DNA of 64,000 nt from Eutreptiella sp. 'Long Island Sound 2002' (GCA_964036045.1 OZ038381.1:125247708-125311707), one strand, 5' to 3'. Positions 55,014 through 64,000 are shown, numbered from the stretch's first letter. Numbers and translations are program-made. Notes: generated from the sequence alone by a model not told the origin.

Positions 55014-58000
55014 CCAACGTCCGCGCCCGTTCGGCGCTCCCTTGCCTGCTTTATCGCCCTTGCCGCCGCCACCCTTATAACCACCACCACCCTTATCACC
55101 ACCGCCACCCTTATCGCCACCCTTAGGCTTACCACCTTTAGACTTACCCGCAATGTTCCAATGAGTGTCATTGCACGGAGAATTAGGCTTACACGTCCAA
55201 AGGGTGGTGTTGGTGGCACCCCAATCAATCCAAGACATGTCCATATCCGTTTGTTTACGTGTTTTCCAATGTTTGGAACACGGAACCCAAAAGGTAGGTG
55301 GCGGTTTGGCCCCGGGGTCGACGGGTTTCTTCGCCGGAGGTTTAGAGTGACCCACGGCGTTGACGGAGGTGTCAGCGGGTTCGGAGGTGTCAGGGTCCGC
55401 CGTAGCCTCCGCATTAACCGCATGCACCGCGGTTTTATTGTGAGAAGGGCGATGAGTGTACGTCACCGTCGTCTTGTCTCCTTTATTGAGGCGTTCGAGA
55501 GCTTCCCTCTCCGACACGCTTTTATGGGCAAGGGCGTAGATTTCCGCAGGCTTCAAACGAGGCCTACGTTGCTCCACTTTCATAGTGTAGCCGCGTGTGT
55601 GAGGTGTGTTGTTGAGCTTCAAGATCCACTCCTGGAGAGCCGGGTCTTTGCAGTCAACTGTCACCCCCGGCCCCGAATAGGAAACAATCTCAGGAATCGT
55701 AGTGCAAGCTTGAGCGCTATATTTCCTGAGTTCTTTTTCGAATGGGGCGCGACCCGGCGAAGGGTCAAGGCCACTAAAATCCACCACATAGCTGTCTGGG
55801 CTATTCTTAGCCTCTTGCTTGACGACCTTCTCCTTGATCCACGGGAGCTTGCTTAGGAGCTGCTCCCGGATCACGTGGGGACGAGTCTCATTGCTCAGAG
55901 GCAACAAACGTTGCCAACGAGCATAGAAATCTTCAAGGTCGATGAGGGTCACTTGCCCTTTAACCACCCTGGGGGTGAGGGCCCGCCACCTTTCATCAGC
56001 CCTTGAGGGGTCATACTCGTGGAAACGTTGTTCCAAAAAGTCCCACAACTCTTTGAGGGTGGGGGCCGTGCGTGTGTGGTGGGTGGCCTCGGCAACCCGG
56101 GCGTTGATGATCGCCTTTAGCCATTGGGGCAAGGTACTCAAAATCATTTTTGCCTCGTTGGCTTTTCGGTACATGGAATCACACCCCCCCAACCATTGTT
56201 GAAGCTTCTCCACCCACTCGTCGTAGCACTCTAGCTGCCCATTAAATTGCGGTTTAGGCATATCACTATCCTCCACCGCTTTGGTGTAACTATTTTGCAC
56301 CATAGGCATTTGGTACGGGTGGTAAGCAGGGGGAGCCATGGTTGGGGGTGCACCTCCACTTGCATTTGGTGCAACCCTCACTGGAGAGACGGTACACGTA
56401 TCCGTAGGATGAGAGGGCGTGTACGAAGGTTTCCCAGGGGAAGTGAAAACATTTTTCGTGAGGGGATTAATGTTTCCCAACGAAGAGGTGTTCTCCTCTT
56501 CATTGGCCCACGGGGCCGTAGGCTCTGTGGGGTGTTCTTCGCCCTTAGGCGTCGCCCTCCACTCGGGAACAGCACGTTCCTTCTGCTTTTCGGCGATTCC
56601 CCTCCACGATGTAGGTTCTTGGGGGTGGGGGTGTTCGTGGTGTTCTTCCGCCCCCCTCGGCCACCCCGAATCCGGACAAGCGTTCGGATGGTAGATGCAA
56701 TCGTGGGATGGGTGGACGGAGAAAGGAAGGACACACCCACCACCGGATGAACCGGATGGCGCGCCCATGGGCGCCGTAGGCGCCGCCGGTGTAGGATCAG
56801 GAACAGGCGGAGGCGCCAATGGCGGGGGTGGGACCACCGTAACGGGTTCCGCAGGCGTGGAGTACCAGTGGTCCCACGCATCGATCCTAGATGCAAAGGC
56901 GGCGTAACGTGTAGCGAGCGACTCCACTGCGCTAAAGCACTTAGCCGTGTTGCCGTTGGACATCTTAAGATGATCCGACACACTAGCCTCCACCGCCTTA
57001 GAATCCCGTTGGTAGCCCTGAACCACCGTGTCAAACTTAGCCAACGTAGACAAGATTTGGGTCATCCGGTCCCCGTAGGACTGACTGATGCCCACGGTAG
57101 AGGCTACTGCCTGAGAAAGTTCCTGATGGGATCGCTGCAACTCCAGATTCTGATTTCGCAGGTCCCTCACCTGTGCCATCAGAGATTGGATGCACGTTTC
57201 GTAGTGCACCACACACCGGGGGCAGCCACAGGTGTGCTGTAGGTCTTCCTCCCCCCGTGTAGGAGTGGGGCCCCCAGAATGTCGAAAAGATGGACCCCCC
57301 CCTCCACGAGGAGGAGATGACCCACCACCGCCGCCCCAAGCAGCCCCCCCTGCCACGGAGGGACCAGAGGGCCCCCCCGCAGGGCGGGACGGGGGTGTGG
57401 GGCGCGCAGCAACAGGCGCTGGCGCCCCCCCACTAGAGGGATGTCCCTCCCCCGAACCCCCACCACTAGATGGCCGAACCAGGTGCGGGATTCCTTGCAC
57501 GTGCTCGATGTAAGCCACCTGGCGGTGGCGGGGTGACGGCGGAGGGGGAACATGACCAACAGTATTCGGTCGCGGCGGTGGGGGTGGGGAATCGTCCACC
57601 ACAATATACTGTGGTGACTCATGAACCACCATAGGTGATCGAGTTCTCGGATGGGAAGCAAAAACAGGCTCCGATCCCGTTGCAACCGCTGGATCCCCCC
57701 CCCAATTGGGCAGTTGGGGCTCCTCCGTAGGAGATGTATTTGTGGGGGGAGAGACCAAATTTATTGGGAGGGTTGCTGAACCTCCCTCCACCTGATTCCC
57801 TCCCCCCCAGCACAGATTGTTGACCTTCGGCATTGCCGGAGAATCATCCACTAGGGATGGACGATCATTCTTGCCACTCATAGGCACTGGAGATGTAGTA
57901 CCGGCCCGGTCCTCAGTAGGCTCCGGAGATTCCACAACAAGACACGGGCGGTTTTTGACGCCGCTCATAGGCACCGGAGACTCTTCCACTGCAATGAACT

Positions 58001-59162
58001 GAGGGACCGGAGAGTCCTCCACCGTGATGTAGTGGGGGGCCGGGGATTCTTCCACCAGCATGGGGCGATCCCTGGTCCCTGACATAGGTTCAGGAGGTGC
58101 AGGCGACGAGGCAACGGAAATAGGGGAATGATGGAGTTCATGACGTTCCAACACTCCAATCTCCTCCTCCTCCTCGTCGTTCCACTGCTCCACCGCCAGG
58201 GGGAACCACTGGTCACACTCATCCTCCTCGATTTGCGTGGGGGATTCCTGGATGATCGTAGGATTTAGCCTGGATCCGCCCGGGGGATTGGGATACGCTC
58301 CCAAGGCAGGAGATTCCTCCACCAGGGAGGGAAACCGCCGCGATCCACTCATTGGAGTGGGCGACGATTCCACCACAGTGGGGTTCTGCCTAGTCCCCGA
58401 CAGGGTTTGCTGGATCAGGGCCACGGCCTCTCGAGCCGGACCCAGATGGCCATGGGGATCAGGCGTGAGCGCGAGGACTCGACGGTTTTCAGCGTCGAGT
58501 TGGTCAACAATCGGGCTGATGGGCCCTGCCGCAAACAGGTTTTTTCTGACCTGAGGCTCTGGCAACCCCCCTAGCGACGGAGGGGTGCCAGAGTCGACCA
58601 CGATAGGCCCCATTGGCGAAGCCATCGTACCCCAATCGGCAGCTCGTGAGGGCGCAGCGTTCGTACGCTCGATCACCCCAGTAGAATGGTCGATTACTGC
58701 CCGATTCTCGGCGCTAGTAACGGTTCCCGAGCCCATAATAGGCGATTGTGGTCCTCTTATCGCTCCCTGAGGGTGGCCGTCTATTTCCCCCCCAACCATC
58801 CCAGGTACACCAGCTGGATTTCGAGGATGGGGGGCCCCGATGGGAACATTCGGGGATTTCGGAAACTTAGGATTCGTAGCCACTTGGGGCTTGGCCCGTT
58901 TTTGCGGCCCCTGCCCGGTCGATGGGGTCAGGGCCGAGGAGGTCCTGAGAGTGGGGACCTGGACACCCTCAGCTATCCCTCCCGGGGAAGAGATTTTAAT
59001 TTGAATTTGGTCCACGATGTCTTGGACGGATCGCTTTCCGCGATGCCAAACGCCCAACAGAGACGAAAAATTTTCGCCTCTGCTACCATGAAACCAGACC
59101 GGGTGGTCAGGAGCAGAGGTCGCAGTGGCATGGACAGCAACATTGCTTGGCACCGAAGACAT
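55011..59162 (-). CDS. gag: Ty3-1 gag, 1,383 residues, unusually long
   Basis: Gag forms the virus-like particle and packages RNA. From the N-terminus, a disordered proline/serine/acidic half (to about residue 680) carries repeated [IV]-V-[ED]-[SE]-SP motifs. Next comes a likely coiled coil, VRDLRNQNLELQRSHQELSQ, then a proline-rich linker. The capsid-type gag domain is near 56250-55650: FNGQLECYDEWVEKLQQWLG, LKELWDFLEQRFHEYDPS and LEDFYARWQRLLPLSNETRP. The C-terminus has Cys/His residues (FWVPCSKHW, TCKPNSPCNDTHW) that do not match the CCHC knuckle. It ends in a Gly/Lys-rich tail with repeated KGGGG, likely RNA-binding. The first ATG (59160-59162) lies in the LTR; the next in-frame Met is at about residue 121. 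Ty3 gags are usually 300-500 residues. Confidence 0.85.
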   Translation of the reverse strand: MSSVPSNVAVHATATSAPDHPVWFHGSRGENFSSLLGVWHRGKRSVQDIVDQIQIKISSPGGIAEGVQVPTLRTSSALTPSTGQGPQKRAKPQVATNPKFPKSPNVPIGAPHPRNPAGVPGMVGGEIDGHPQGAIRGPQSPIMGSGTVTSAENRAVIDHSTGVIERTNAAPSRAADWGTMASPMGPIVVDSGTPPSLGGLPEPQVRKNLFAAGPISPIVDQLDAENRRVLALTPDPHGHLGPAREAVALIQQTLSGTRQNPTVVESSPTPMSGSRRFPSLVEESPALGAYPNPPGGSRLNPTIIQESPTQIEEDECDQWFPLAVEQWNDEEEEEIGVLERHELHHSPISVASSPAPPEPMSGTRDRPMLVEESPAPHYITVEDSPVPQFIAVEESPVPMSGVKNRPCLVVESPEPTEDRAGTTSPVPMSGKNDRPSLVDDSPAMPKVNNLCWGGGNQVEGGSATLPINLVSPPTNTSPTEEPQLPNWGGDPAVATGSEPVFASHPRTRSPMVVHESPQYIVVDDSPPPPPRPNTVGHVPPPPSPRHRQVAYIEHVQGIPHLVRPSSGGGSGEGHPSSGGAPAPVAARPTPPSRPAGGPSGPSVAGGAAWGGGGGSSPPRGGGGPSFRHSGGPTPTRGEEDLQHTCGCPRCVVHYETCIQSLMAQVRDLRNQNLELQRSHQELSQAVASTVGISQSYGDRMTQILSTLAKFDTVVQGYQRDSKAVEASVSDHLKMSNGNTAKCFSAVESLATRYAAFASRIDAWDHWYSTPAEPVTVVPPPPLAPPPVPDPTPAAPTAPMGAPSGSSGGGCVLPFSVHPSHDCIYHPNACPDSGWPRGAEEHHEHPHPQEPTSWRGIAEKQKERAVPEWRATPKGEEHPTEPTAPWANEEENTSSLGNINPLTKNVFTSPGKPSYTPSHPTDTCTVSPVRVAPNASGGAPPTMAPPAYHPYQMPMVQNSYTKAVEDSDMPKPQFNGQLECYDEWVEKLQQWLGGCDSMYRKANEAKMILSTLPQWLKAIINARVAEATHHTRTAPTLKELWDFLEQRFHEYDPSRADERWRALTPRVVKGQVTLIDLEDFYARWQRLLPLSNETRPHVIREQLLSKLPWIKEKVVKQEAKNSPDSYVVDFSGLDPSPGRAPFEKELRKYSAQACTTIPEIVSYSGPGVTVDCKDPALQEWILKLNNTPHTRGYTMKVEQRRPRLKPAEIYALAHKSVSEREALERLNKGDKTTVTYTHRPSHNKTAVHAVNAEATADPDTSEPADTSVNAVGHSKPPAKKPVDPGAKPPPTFWVPCSKHWKTRKQTDMDMSWIDWGATNTTLWTCKPNSPCNDTHWNIAGKSKGGKPKGGDKGGGGDKGGGGYKGGGGKGDKAGKGAPNGRGRW
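59075..59088 (-). other. Primer-binding site for initiator tRNA-Met
   Basis: TGGTAGCAGAGGCG on the element strand starts immediately at the LTR end. Its first 12 bases are complementary to CCUCUGCUACCA, the 3' end of eukaryotic initiator tRNA-Met of the AGCAGAG acceptor type as I remember it. The tRNA primes minus-strand DNA synthesis. Confidence 0.85.
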
Positions 59163-59432
59163 AACGATAGTGTTGACTGAATAGTATCCTGCAAACAGAT
59201 ATGGTACACATAGCCAATGAAATACCTGATATGCACATATGAGAAATCCACCCTATCATCCACTAATTGATATAACTACTAAACATCCAAGAATGCCTTA
59301 TCCATCCCACATCCTATGTTCCTAACAAGGAAATGGAATATGATATACCCTATCCCACATATATCCCATATATAGGGCCAAATAATGCTCCCTTAGGGGT
59401 AAAATGCCAGGGTAGGGTTGTGACCTGCTTCA
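59089..59432 (-). repeat. 5' LTR of Ty3-1
   Basis: This 344-bp LTR reads from TGAAGCAGGTCAC at 59432 to GGTCTGGTTTCA at 59089 on the minus strand. It contains a TATA box about 60 bases from its start and the gag ATG about 74 bases before its end, so the predicted transcript leader is short. The flanking GTGG matches the other end of the element. Confidence 0.93.
59368..59375 (-). promoter_or_regulatory. TATA box of Ty3-1
   Basis: CCTATATATGG on the minus strand lies inside U3, about 60 bases from the LTR edge. Transcription would be expected to begin roughly 25 to 35 bases downstream, near 59340. The same box is present in the 3' LTR near 46837. Confidence 0.6.
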
Positions 59433-60900
59433 GTGGGGCGGTCCCTGAGACGAGCATGGTGTCTGTCCCTTTGACGAGCCATTGCGGGCCGGGGGACGTA
59501 GCTGTAGCGGCTACTATGTAGTAGTGCCCGCGTTCGAGGACTGTAACCCAGACCTCTGGCGGGGGGTGGTCACTGTCTGTAGGTGGGGGAGGGAGGTCGT
59601 CGTCTGGAGTGCGGAGGCCGGCGGTGCGGAGGGCGGTGTCGCGGGTTGGTGCGGTGGGCTGTTCCCATTGTTCCGGCCGGTTCGGGTCCGCTGGGTGGTC
59701 CCTCTCCGCTGGGGCTCGTCGTAGGTGTATGGTCCCTTGACGTGTGACATTGGTGTTGGTGTCGTGTGTCAAGGCCTCGCCCCACTCGATGAAGGGGATC
59801 CAGACGTGCCGGCCTTGGGCGTGTTGGCGGGCTCGCCACAATTCGAGGTCTACGATGGTCTCATGGACGCCGTTGCCTGGGGTGGTCAGGTCCCAGAGGG
59901 CCTTGACGGTGAGCTTGGTCCAGCTCTCTTGTAGGCGGTACCAGCCCAGGGGAGTGCTCAGGGCCCTGCCCTGGAGGGTTGCTCGGAGGAGGTCGGGGTC
60001 GCGGATGGTGGTCGGTGTGAGGGGGGGATGCTCTGGTTCCAGGGGGGGTGGGGGGGGTCAGTTGCCGGGGTCCTGCGCATCCACGTCGACGTATGGGTGG
60101 CCCTGCTTGGTCTCGGCTGGGCTGAGCGGTGCCGGGTGGCTTCGTGGGTGAGAGGTGGGCTCTGAAGTGCTTTGATGGTGTCTTTGAGGCCTGCGGATGG
60201 AGATGGGGGGGGTGTGTGGGGGGCGCGGAGTGGGTTAGTAGACGTCTGGGTCATGCACGGCATGGTAATGGATGAGACGCTGCATGTGTTCCCTGGCAGT
60301 GCGGTCGGTGGGTTGTTCTGTGTGTGTCAACAGGAGGTGTTTGCGGTGTACCGTTTGGGCCACTGCTCTGCGGACTGCTTCTAGCTGGAGGTGCTCTGCT
60401 GCCTCCATTGGGCTTTCCGTGTGTTTGGCGAGGTGTCGATGTATGGCCTGTGTCACCGCCCCTCTCATGGTAATTTTTTTGACCAGGGGATCCCTGAAGA
60501 GGTGTTCGGTGGCCTGGTGTGCGTGGCTGTGGGTTGGCCAGCCTTCGTGTTGCCGTAGGGTTTCTGCCGGGGACAAGCCCACTAGCGTGTCCCTGCCTGT
60601 ATAAAGGGGGCATTTTTGAAGTGTTCCCAGTCCTCTGGGTTGGCGTGGTCGCACAGGCAGCTGGTTCGTTCTTCCGGGACGTAGATGTGCTTGTGGACGA
60701 GCCATCTGCCGACCCCCGTGAAGAATGGTAGTTGCTCCCTGAGGAGCTGGATGCGTCGTTTTTGGAGGTGGGCTGGGACGTTTGCTGGGGGCAGTGCCGA
60801 GTGGTAGAGGGGAATTTGCAGTTTCTCCTGGAGCTCCTGGATGTGTGCCCGGCTGTCTGTGTCGCCGAGCACGCGGGCGAGATGTTGGATAGGGTTGGGG
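59433..60900 (-). pseudogene. LINE-B4 zinc finger and downstream segment
   Basis: Following RNase H, the minus strand shows IYVPEERTSCLCDHANPEDW followed by EHFKNAPFIQ, a C-x-C...H-type finger equivalent to the LINE-C finger. Then come TEHLFRDPLVKKITMRGAVT, QAIHRHLAKHTESPMEAAEH and a final segment with HVWIPFIEWGEALTHDTNTN, VWVTVLERGHYYIVAATATS and WLVKGTDTMLVSGTAP. The last motif leads directly into the LTR insertion site. Frames change near 60250, 60600 and 59840. Function is unknown beyond likely nucleic-acid binding by the finger. Confidence 0.65.
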
Positions 60901-61612
60901 TAATGGTATGCTCTGTCTCGGAGGTATGGGGGGCATCCTCTGGTACCCAGTCCGGGGTCCGATGGGGCTTCGGTTTGGGGGGTATGTGTTGGAGGTGTGT
61001 GTGGTTTCGGCCGAGGTCAGGGACCTGGAGGGTTGGTAGGTGCGTTATGCGCTGGTGTACTGCCTGTTTGTCGACCTTACCATTCCCGTATTGGTGCCTG
61101 TTGGATTCTTGTTTCACGATGTGGAGTTGGACACAGGGGGGAAGGCTGCGAAGGGCTTTCCAGAGTAGCAGTGCTTGGGTGCCGAGGCTCGTCGCGGTGG
61201 CTTGGTGGAGTGGTTGTCTTGCTATGCGGAGGAGTAGGTGTGTGTCGACAGTGTCGTCTACCACGAACAAGACCCGGAAGATGTGCGGGAGCTGGGCGGG
61301 TAGGTGGGCTGCAATTTGCGCGATGGCGTCGGCCATGGCCCCCAGCTCCGCGTGGACGGAGGCCCTGTAGGTGGTGTGGCCCGTGTGGTGGTCCATGTTG
61401 TAGTGTCCCCCGGTGTGGGTTAGCTGCAGGGTTGCCCCCCCGGTGATGGGTGTGAGGGCGGATTCGCCTGAGGCGTCGGTGAAGAAGAGCCGGTCGGCCG
61501 GTGATGGTTGCTGGAGGCGGCATGGGTTCATGGGCAGGTAGGCGTATATGGCGAGGCCCGTGTTGAGGTGGGCCACCGGGGTTGTGGGCTGCAGGATGGG
61601 GGTGGCGTACAC
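60900..61612 (-). pseudogene. LINE-B4 RNase H domain
   Basis: The domain is open and complete: DRLFFTDASGESALTPITGG (first Asp), YRASVHAELGAMADAIAQI (Glu), IFRVLFVVDDTVDTHLLLRI (Asp), and CVQLHIVKQESNRHQYGNG followed by KVDKQAVHQ (the final His/Asp region). RNase H removes the RNA strand during reverse transcription and defines the RNase H-bearing LINE groups. It is better preserved than the copy in LINE-B1, which ends after HTGHTT. The frame continues into a Pro/Arg stretch before the zinc finger. Confidence 0.85.
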
Positions 61613-63240
61613 CCCTATTCCTTTGGAGATGATGTGTTTCGCTTGGGGGGACAGGGCTGTTCCGGCTGTCCTTGTGTGAGGTAGGAGTAGATGTAGTGGA
61701 GGATGTAGGCTGTGTCCGGGTTAAGGTCGCGACATGTGAGGGTTGGTGTTTGGTGCTCTGGTGTGTGGCAGGAGTGGTAGAGCGGATAGTAGGGGTGCTC
61801 GTGCTCGAACGTTCTGCCTGGTTCGTACGTGCTGTAACGGATGGCGACCCCTGCCGGCTCGGGGCGGGGCCAGGTGGGCGTCGTGGTGAACACCCATTGG
61901 GGTGTGTGGTTTGGGTTCCACGTCACCGTGGGGTTCGCGTCGGTGCGGTGGAACCATGGGGCTACCCATGCTTGGCTTGTGGTGGTAGGTGGGTTGTGGG
62001 TTGGGTGTGGTGGCGTGCTATGAGGTGCAATACGGGCCACGGCATGGTTGGTGCCTCGGGGTCACAGGCCCAACATGTGCGTGGCATGCTCTGGGAGTCA
62101 TGGGCGACCTTCGGTAGGTCTGGGGCGGTCATGTGGTGCTTCGGTATGCGCCATTTTGCCCCGTGGTGGATGACGGTTGTCTGCGTGGGTTTGGCTTCAT
62201 TTGTGGCCAGTAGTAGGGTTAGCGGTGGGACTGGGCCCGCCACCGGGGGGACGGGTTCGTGTTTCGAGCCGGTGGGTGCGTAGGGTGGTGTCGCTGGGAT
62301 GGGTCGGGGGTGCTGCTTTTTGAAGTCTCGGTAGGCTGCTTGCATTTCTTTGCTTCCTGGCAGAGTGTGGCCCACTGCTCATGCCGTCTGCGTGAGGTAC
62401 TGGTGGAAGAGGCGGTATTGAGGCCATTCAGGAAGTTGTAGGAAGGGGGTGTGGTGTGCTCCGCTGTGGTGAAGGACCCGCATTTCGGGGGGCTTGCGTA
62501 TACTACTGTGATGGAGGCCCCGACGAGGTCTATGGTGTTGATGGTGCCCTTGGGGTGATGGTGGAGGTCCCCGCAGAGGAGCGCCAGAGGCCCTTCCTCC
62601 AGGCACGTGTGGTTGGTGAGTATGGCGTGGTGTGGGGAAGGGAGGAGAAGGTGCAGGTGGTTCCACAGGCGCCTGTTCATGTTGGTGGGCATGCCTGTCT
62701 GGTGGAGTATCCAGCATGGGCATGTGTTGCGGGCCCGTTGTGCGGCTTGGAGGCGGATTGTGGCGACCTCGCGGACCTCCAGAGAGTGGTTGTGGGTCAT
62801 GCGGTGAAGGAGGAGGGCGGTGTGTCTGGTGTAGGCTGCTTTCACCTGGTCCCCTATTGCGTCCCCATAGTGGGGCCATGCCGCCCGGATGGCGCGGGGG
62901 GGTATGGAGGTGAGCCAGCCCCCATGTGCTGTTCATGCCTTGGTGACGGCGCGTATGGCCGGCTGGAGGGCGCTTGTGGGGTGTGTCAGGTGGAGTGCCT
63001 GGAAACCTATGGAGGCGTTCAAGACCCCGGTGAGTTAGTACGCCAGGCTCTGGTGGGATAGGGAGAGGGCCTTGGTGGTCTGGGACGCATATCTGGGGAG
63101 AAGGGCTAGCTGACTGCAACTTGGGAAGGGGGGTGGCGTCCTCAGGGTTGGTGGCCTGGATTACCCCCAGGTGGGTGGTGTTTGTCACGACTTGCATGGG
63201 GGGTCCTTGTGGCCCTAGGGTGGGAGGGTGTGGCAGAAAC
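61613..63240 (-). pseudogene. LINE-B4 connection region between RT and RNase H
   Basis: Two main frames give sequence closely matching LINE-B1: HNHSLEVREVATIRLQAAQR, LLCGDLHHHPKGTINTIDLV followed by GASITVVYA, a frame change near 62370, then PAWPVLHLIARHH-type and NPDTAYILHYIYSYLTQGQP motifs. Cysteines recur (NTCPCWILHQ, TCWACDPEAP). The region has no known enzymatic activity and may act as the RT thumb/connection. It is conserved across LINE-B1, B2, B4 and LINE-C, which makes it a useful family marker. At least two frameshifts are present. Confidence 0.7.
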
Positions 63241-64000
63241 CTTGATCATGGCGACTTACTTTGTGGGGTGGACGATGAGGTTGTTGCGGGAGAGGTAGGA
63301 GATGGTCACGTCCAGTAAGTTGTTGGCTTGCTGGGAGACCGTTGGGCCGGGGTCTGGGTTGTGGGGTTCGTGTGGGGTGTGTGCGACCGTGAAGTTGGTG
63401 TCGTCCGCGAAGCCTACCAGGGGGGAGAGGAGGCGTAAGGTGCGTAGGCGGGGTAATCCTGTTCGATTGTGAGGGCCAGGGGGAGTGTCATGAGGAGGTA
63501 CAGGAAGGGGCCTTCTGCTCCTCCTTGGGGGACCCCGCTGCCTGGGTCCAGGAAGGGGATGACGCCTGCTCTAGTGCGGACTGTGTACTTGCGGGTGCGG
63601 ATGTAGCGGGAGGGGAAGTTGTAGAAGGGGAGGCCCATGCGTTTCGACACCGCCTCCAGAAGGAGCCAGGGGGTGTTCCAAAAGGCTCCTTTGACGTCGA
63701 GGGAGGCGATGATGAGGTCTACAGGGTCCATGTAGGCGATGGTGTCCTGAGGATGATGGCCTCGTGTGGGGACCGGCCTGAGATGGCCCCCCGGAGGCTG
63801 GCGGGTATGTAGGGGTCCAGGTTGGGGCGGATGCGTCGTAGGAGGACGGTCCAGACAATTTTGACCTCCGTGACTGCACAGACTATGGGGCGCCAGTTGT
63901 CCGGGTTGGCCCAGTCCCCCTTTTTGTAGAGGGGGCAGACAACGTTTGCCCAGTCTTGTGGTAGGGGGGTTTGCCCCGTGACGATGTCACAGAGGCGGTG
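63241..64000 (-). pseudogene. LINE-B4 reverse transcriptase, partial at window edge
   Basis: Motifs on the minus strand are PVDLIIASLDVKGAFWNTPW (catalytic Asp kept), DPGSGVPQGGAEGPFLYLL and, after a frame change near 63430, GFADDTNFTVAHTPHEPH with an intact FADD box at 63400-63411. This RT therefore keeps the residues that LINE-B1 has lost, although it is frameshifted. The 5' part, including the endonuclease, lies beyond the window. Confidence 0.8.

Larger units (their letters stand above)
46554..59432 (-). mobile_element. Ty3-1, complete Ty3/gypsy chromovirus with both LTRs
   Basis: This 12,879-bp element has 344-bp LTRs at both ends (TG...CA), a primer-binding site abutting the 5' LTR, a polypurine tract abutting the 3' LTR, and GTGG duplicated on either side (46550-46553 and 59433-59436). 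Internal order: gag, UAG, protease, methyltransferase-like domain, RT, RNase H, integrase, chromodomain, then 3.1 kb without genes. The LTRs differ at about 7 of 344 positions, so insertion was fairly recent. Two frame breaks in pol (near 54400 and 52470) and a protease active-site change suggest it is now defective. It lies inside LINE-B4. Confidence 0.92.
59433..64000 (-). mobile_element. LINE-B4, right part, split by Ty3-1 and running off the window
   Basis: This LINE-B copy has its 5' part beyond 64000. It reads leftward through RT, connection, RNase H and zinc finger, up to the Ty3-1 insertion site at 59433. It continues at 46553 on the other side. Joining the flanks with one GTGG copy keeps a single reading frame across the site (VSGTAP on one side, PGAVGDPTTPHR on the other), so the LINE was inserted first and was still coding-like here. 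Confidence 0.85.

Noticed and set aside
1-64000. Bacterial or phage origin of the window
   Set aside because: Chromodomains, Ty3-type gag-pol, RNase H-bearing LINEs, pol III A/B boxes and an initiator tRNA primer site are all eukaryotic. No operons or consistent ribosome-binding sites are visible.

Overview
The window is a stretch of eukaryotic nuclear DNA made almost entirely of nested and truncated retrotransposons. I found no convincing host gene, operon, CRISPR array, rRNA or intact ordinary tRNA. Non-LTR (LINE) elements encode endonuclease, reverse transcriptase (RT) and RNase H. Ty3/gypsy LTR elements carry chromodomains, and there is one tRNA-derived SINE. This fits a large, repeat-rich algal, plant or protist genome. 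The intact Ty3 primer-binding site matches the 3' end of an initiator tRNA-Met with an AGCAGAG-type acceptor stem, not the AUCAGAG type I recall for flowering plants. A streptophyte or other alga is my low-confidence guess.

Layout: (1) 1-7.5 kb, LINE-A on +, with a 2,421-bp direct duplication and a nearly complete but broken ORF2. (2) 7.5-9.4 kb, degenerate repeats, then a decayed Ty3 integrase-chromodomain tail (Ty3-3). (3) 9.4-12.35 kb, no genes; strong hairpins and a tRNA-Lys-like sequence. (4) 12.36-25.57 kb, GC-rich LINE-B sequence on -: ORF1 and ORF2 remnants, a captured cysteine-rich fragment, about 5 kb of minisatellite-like repeats, and a second LINE-B fragment. (5) 26.4-30.1 kb, Ty3-2 on +, dead, truncated in its integrase. 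(6) 30.1-35.5 kb, the 3' part of another LINE-B copy on -, ending in a (TACC)n tail and hosting a SINE with 10-bp target-site duplications. (7) 35.5-45.06 kb, LINE-C on +, a purine-rich relative of LINE-B, ending in (TTAC)n. (8) 45.06-46.55 kb and 59.43-64.0 kb, one LINE-B copy on -, split by (9) Ty3-1 at 46,554-59,432, a structurally complete Ty3/gypsy element on - with two 344-bp LTRs, primer-binding site, polypurine tract and a 4-bp target duplication. Removing Ty3-1 restores the LINE reading frame.

The most interesting signal is that both Ty3-1 and Ty3-2, which are strongly diverged, have a domain upstream of RT that looks like the Dam-type N6-adenine methyltransferase-like module known from DIRS retrotransposons (CPPY in Ty3-1, HPPF in Ty3-2, where xPPY/F is motif IV). 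Ty3-1 also has a very long gag with an array of SUMO-interaction-like motifs, a single in-frame UAG between gag and protease, a gag start codon inside the LTR, and a 3.1-kb non-coding tail. LINE-B and LINE-C share an unusual plan: endonuclease (seen in B), RT, connection, RNase H and zinc finger, followed by several kilobases of low-complexity, partly coding sequence and a TACC/TTAC tail. The SINE ends in the related repeat TTACC, so these LINEs may supply its retrotransposition machinery.

All identities, boundaries and domain calls were made by eye without alignment tools.
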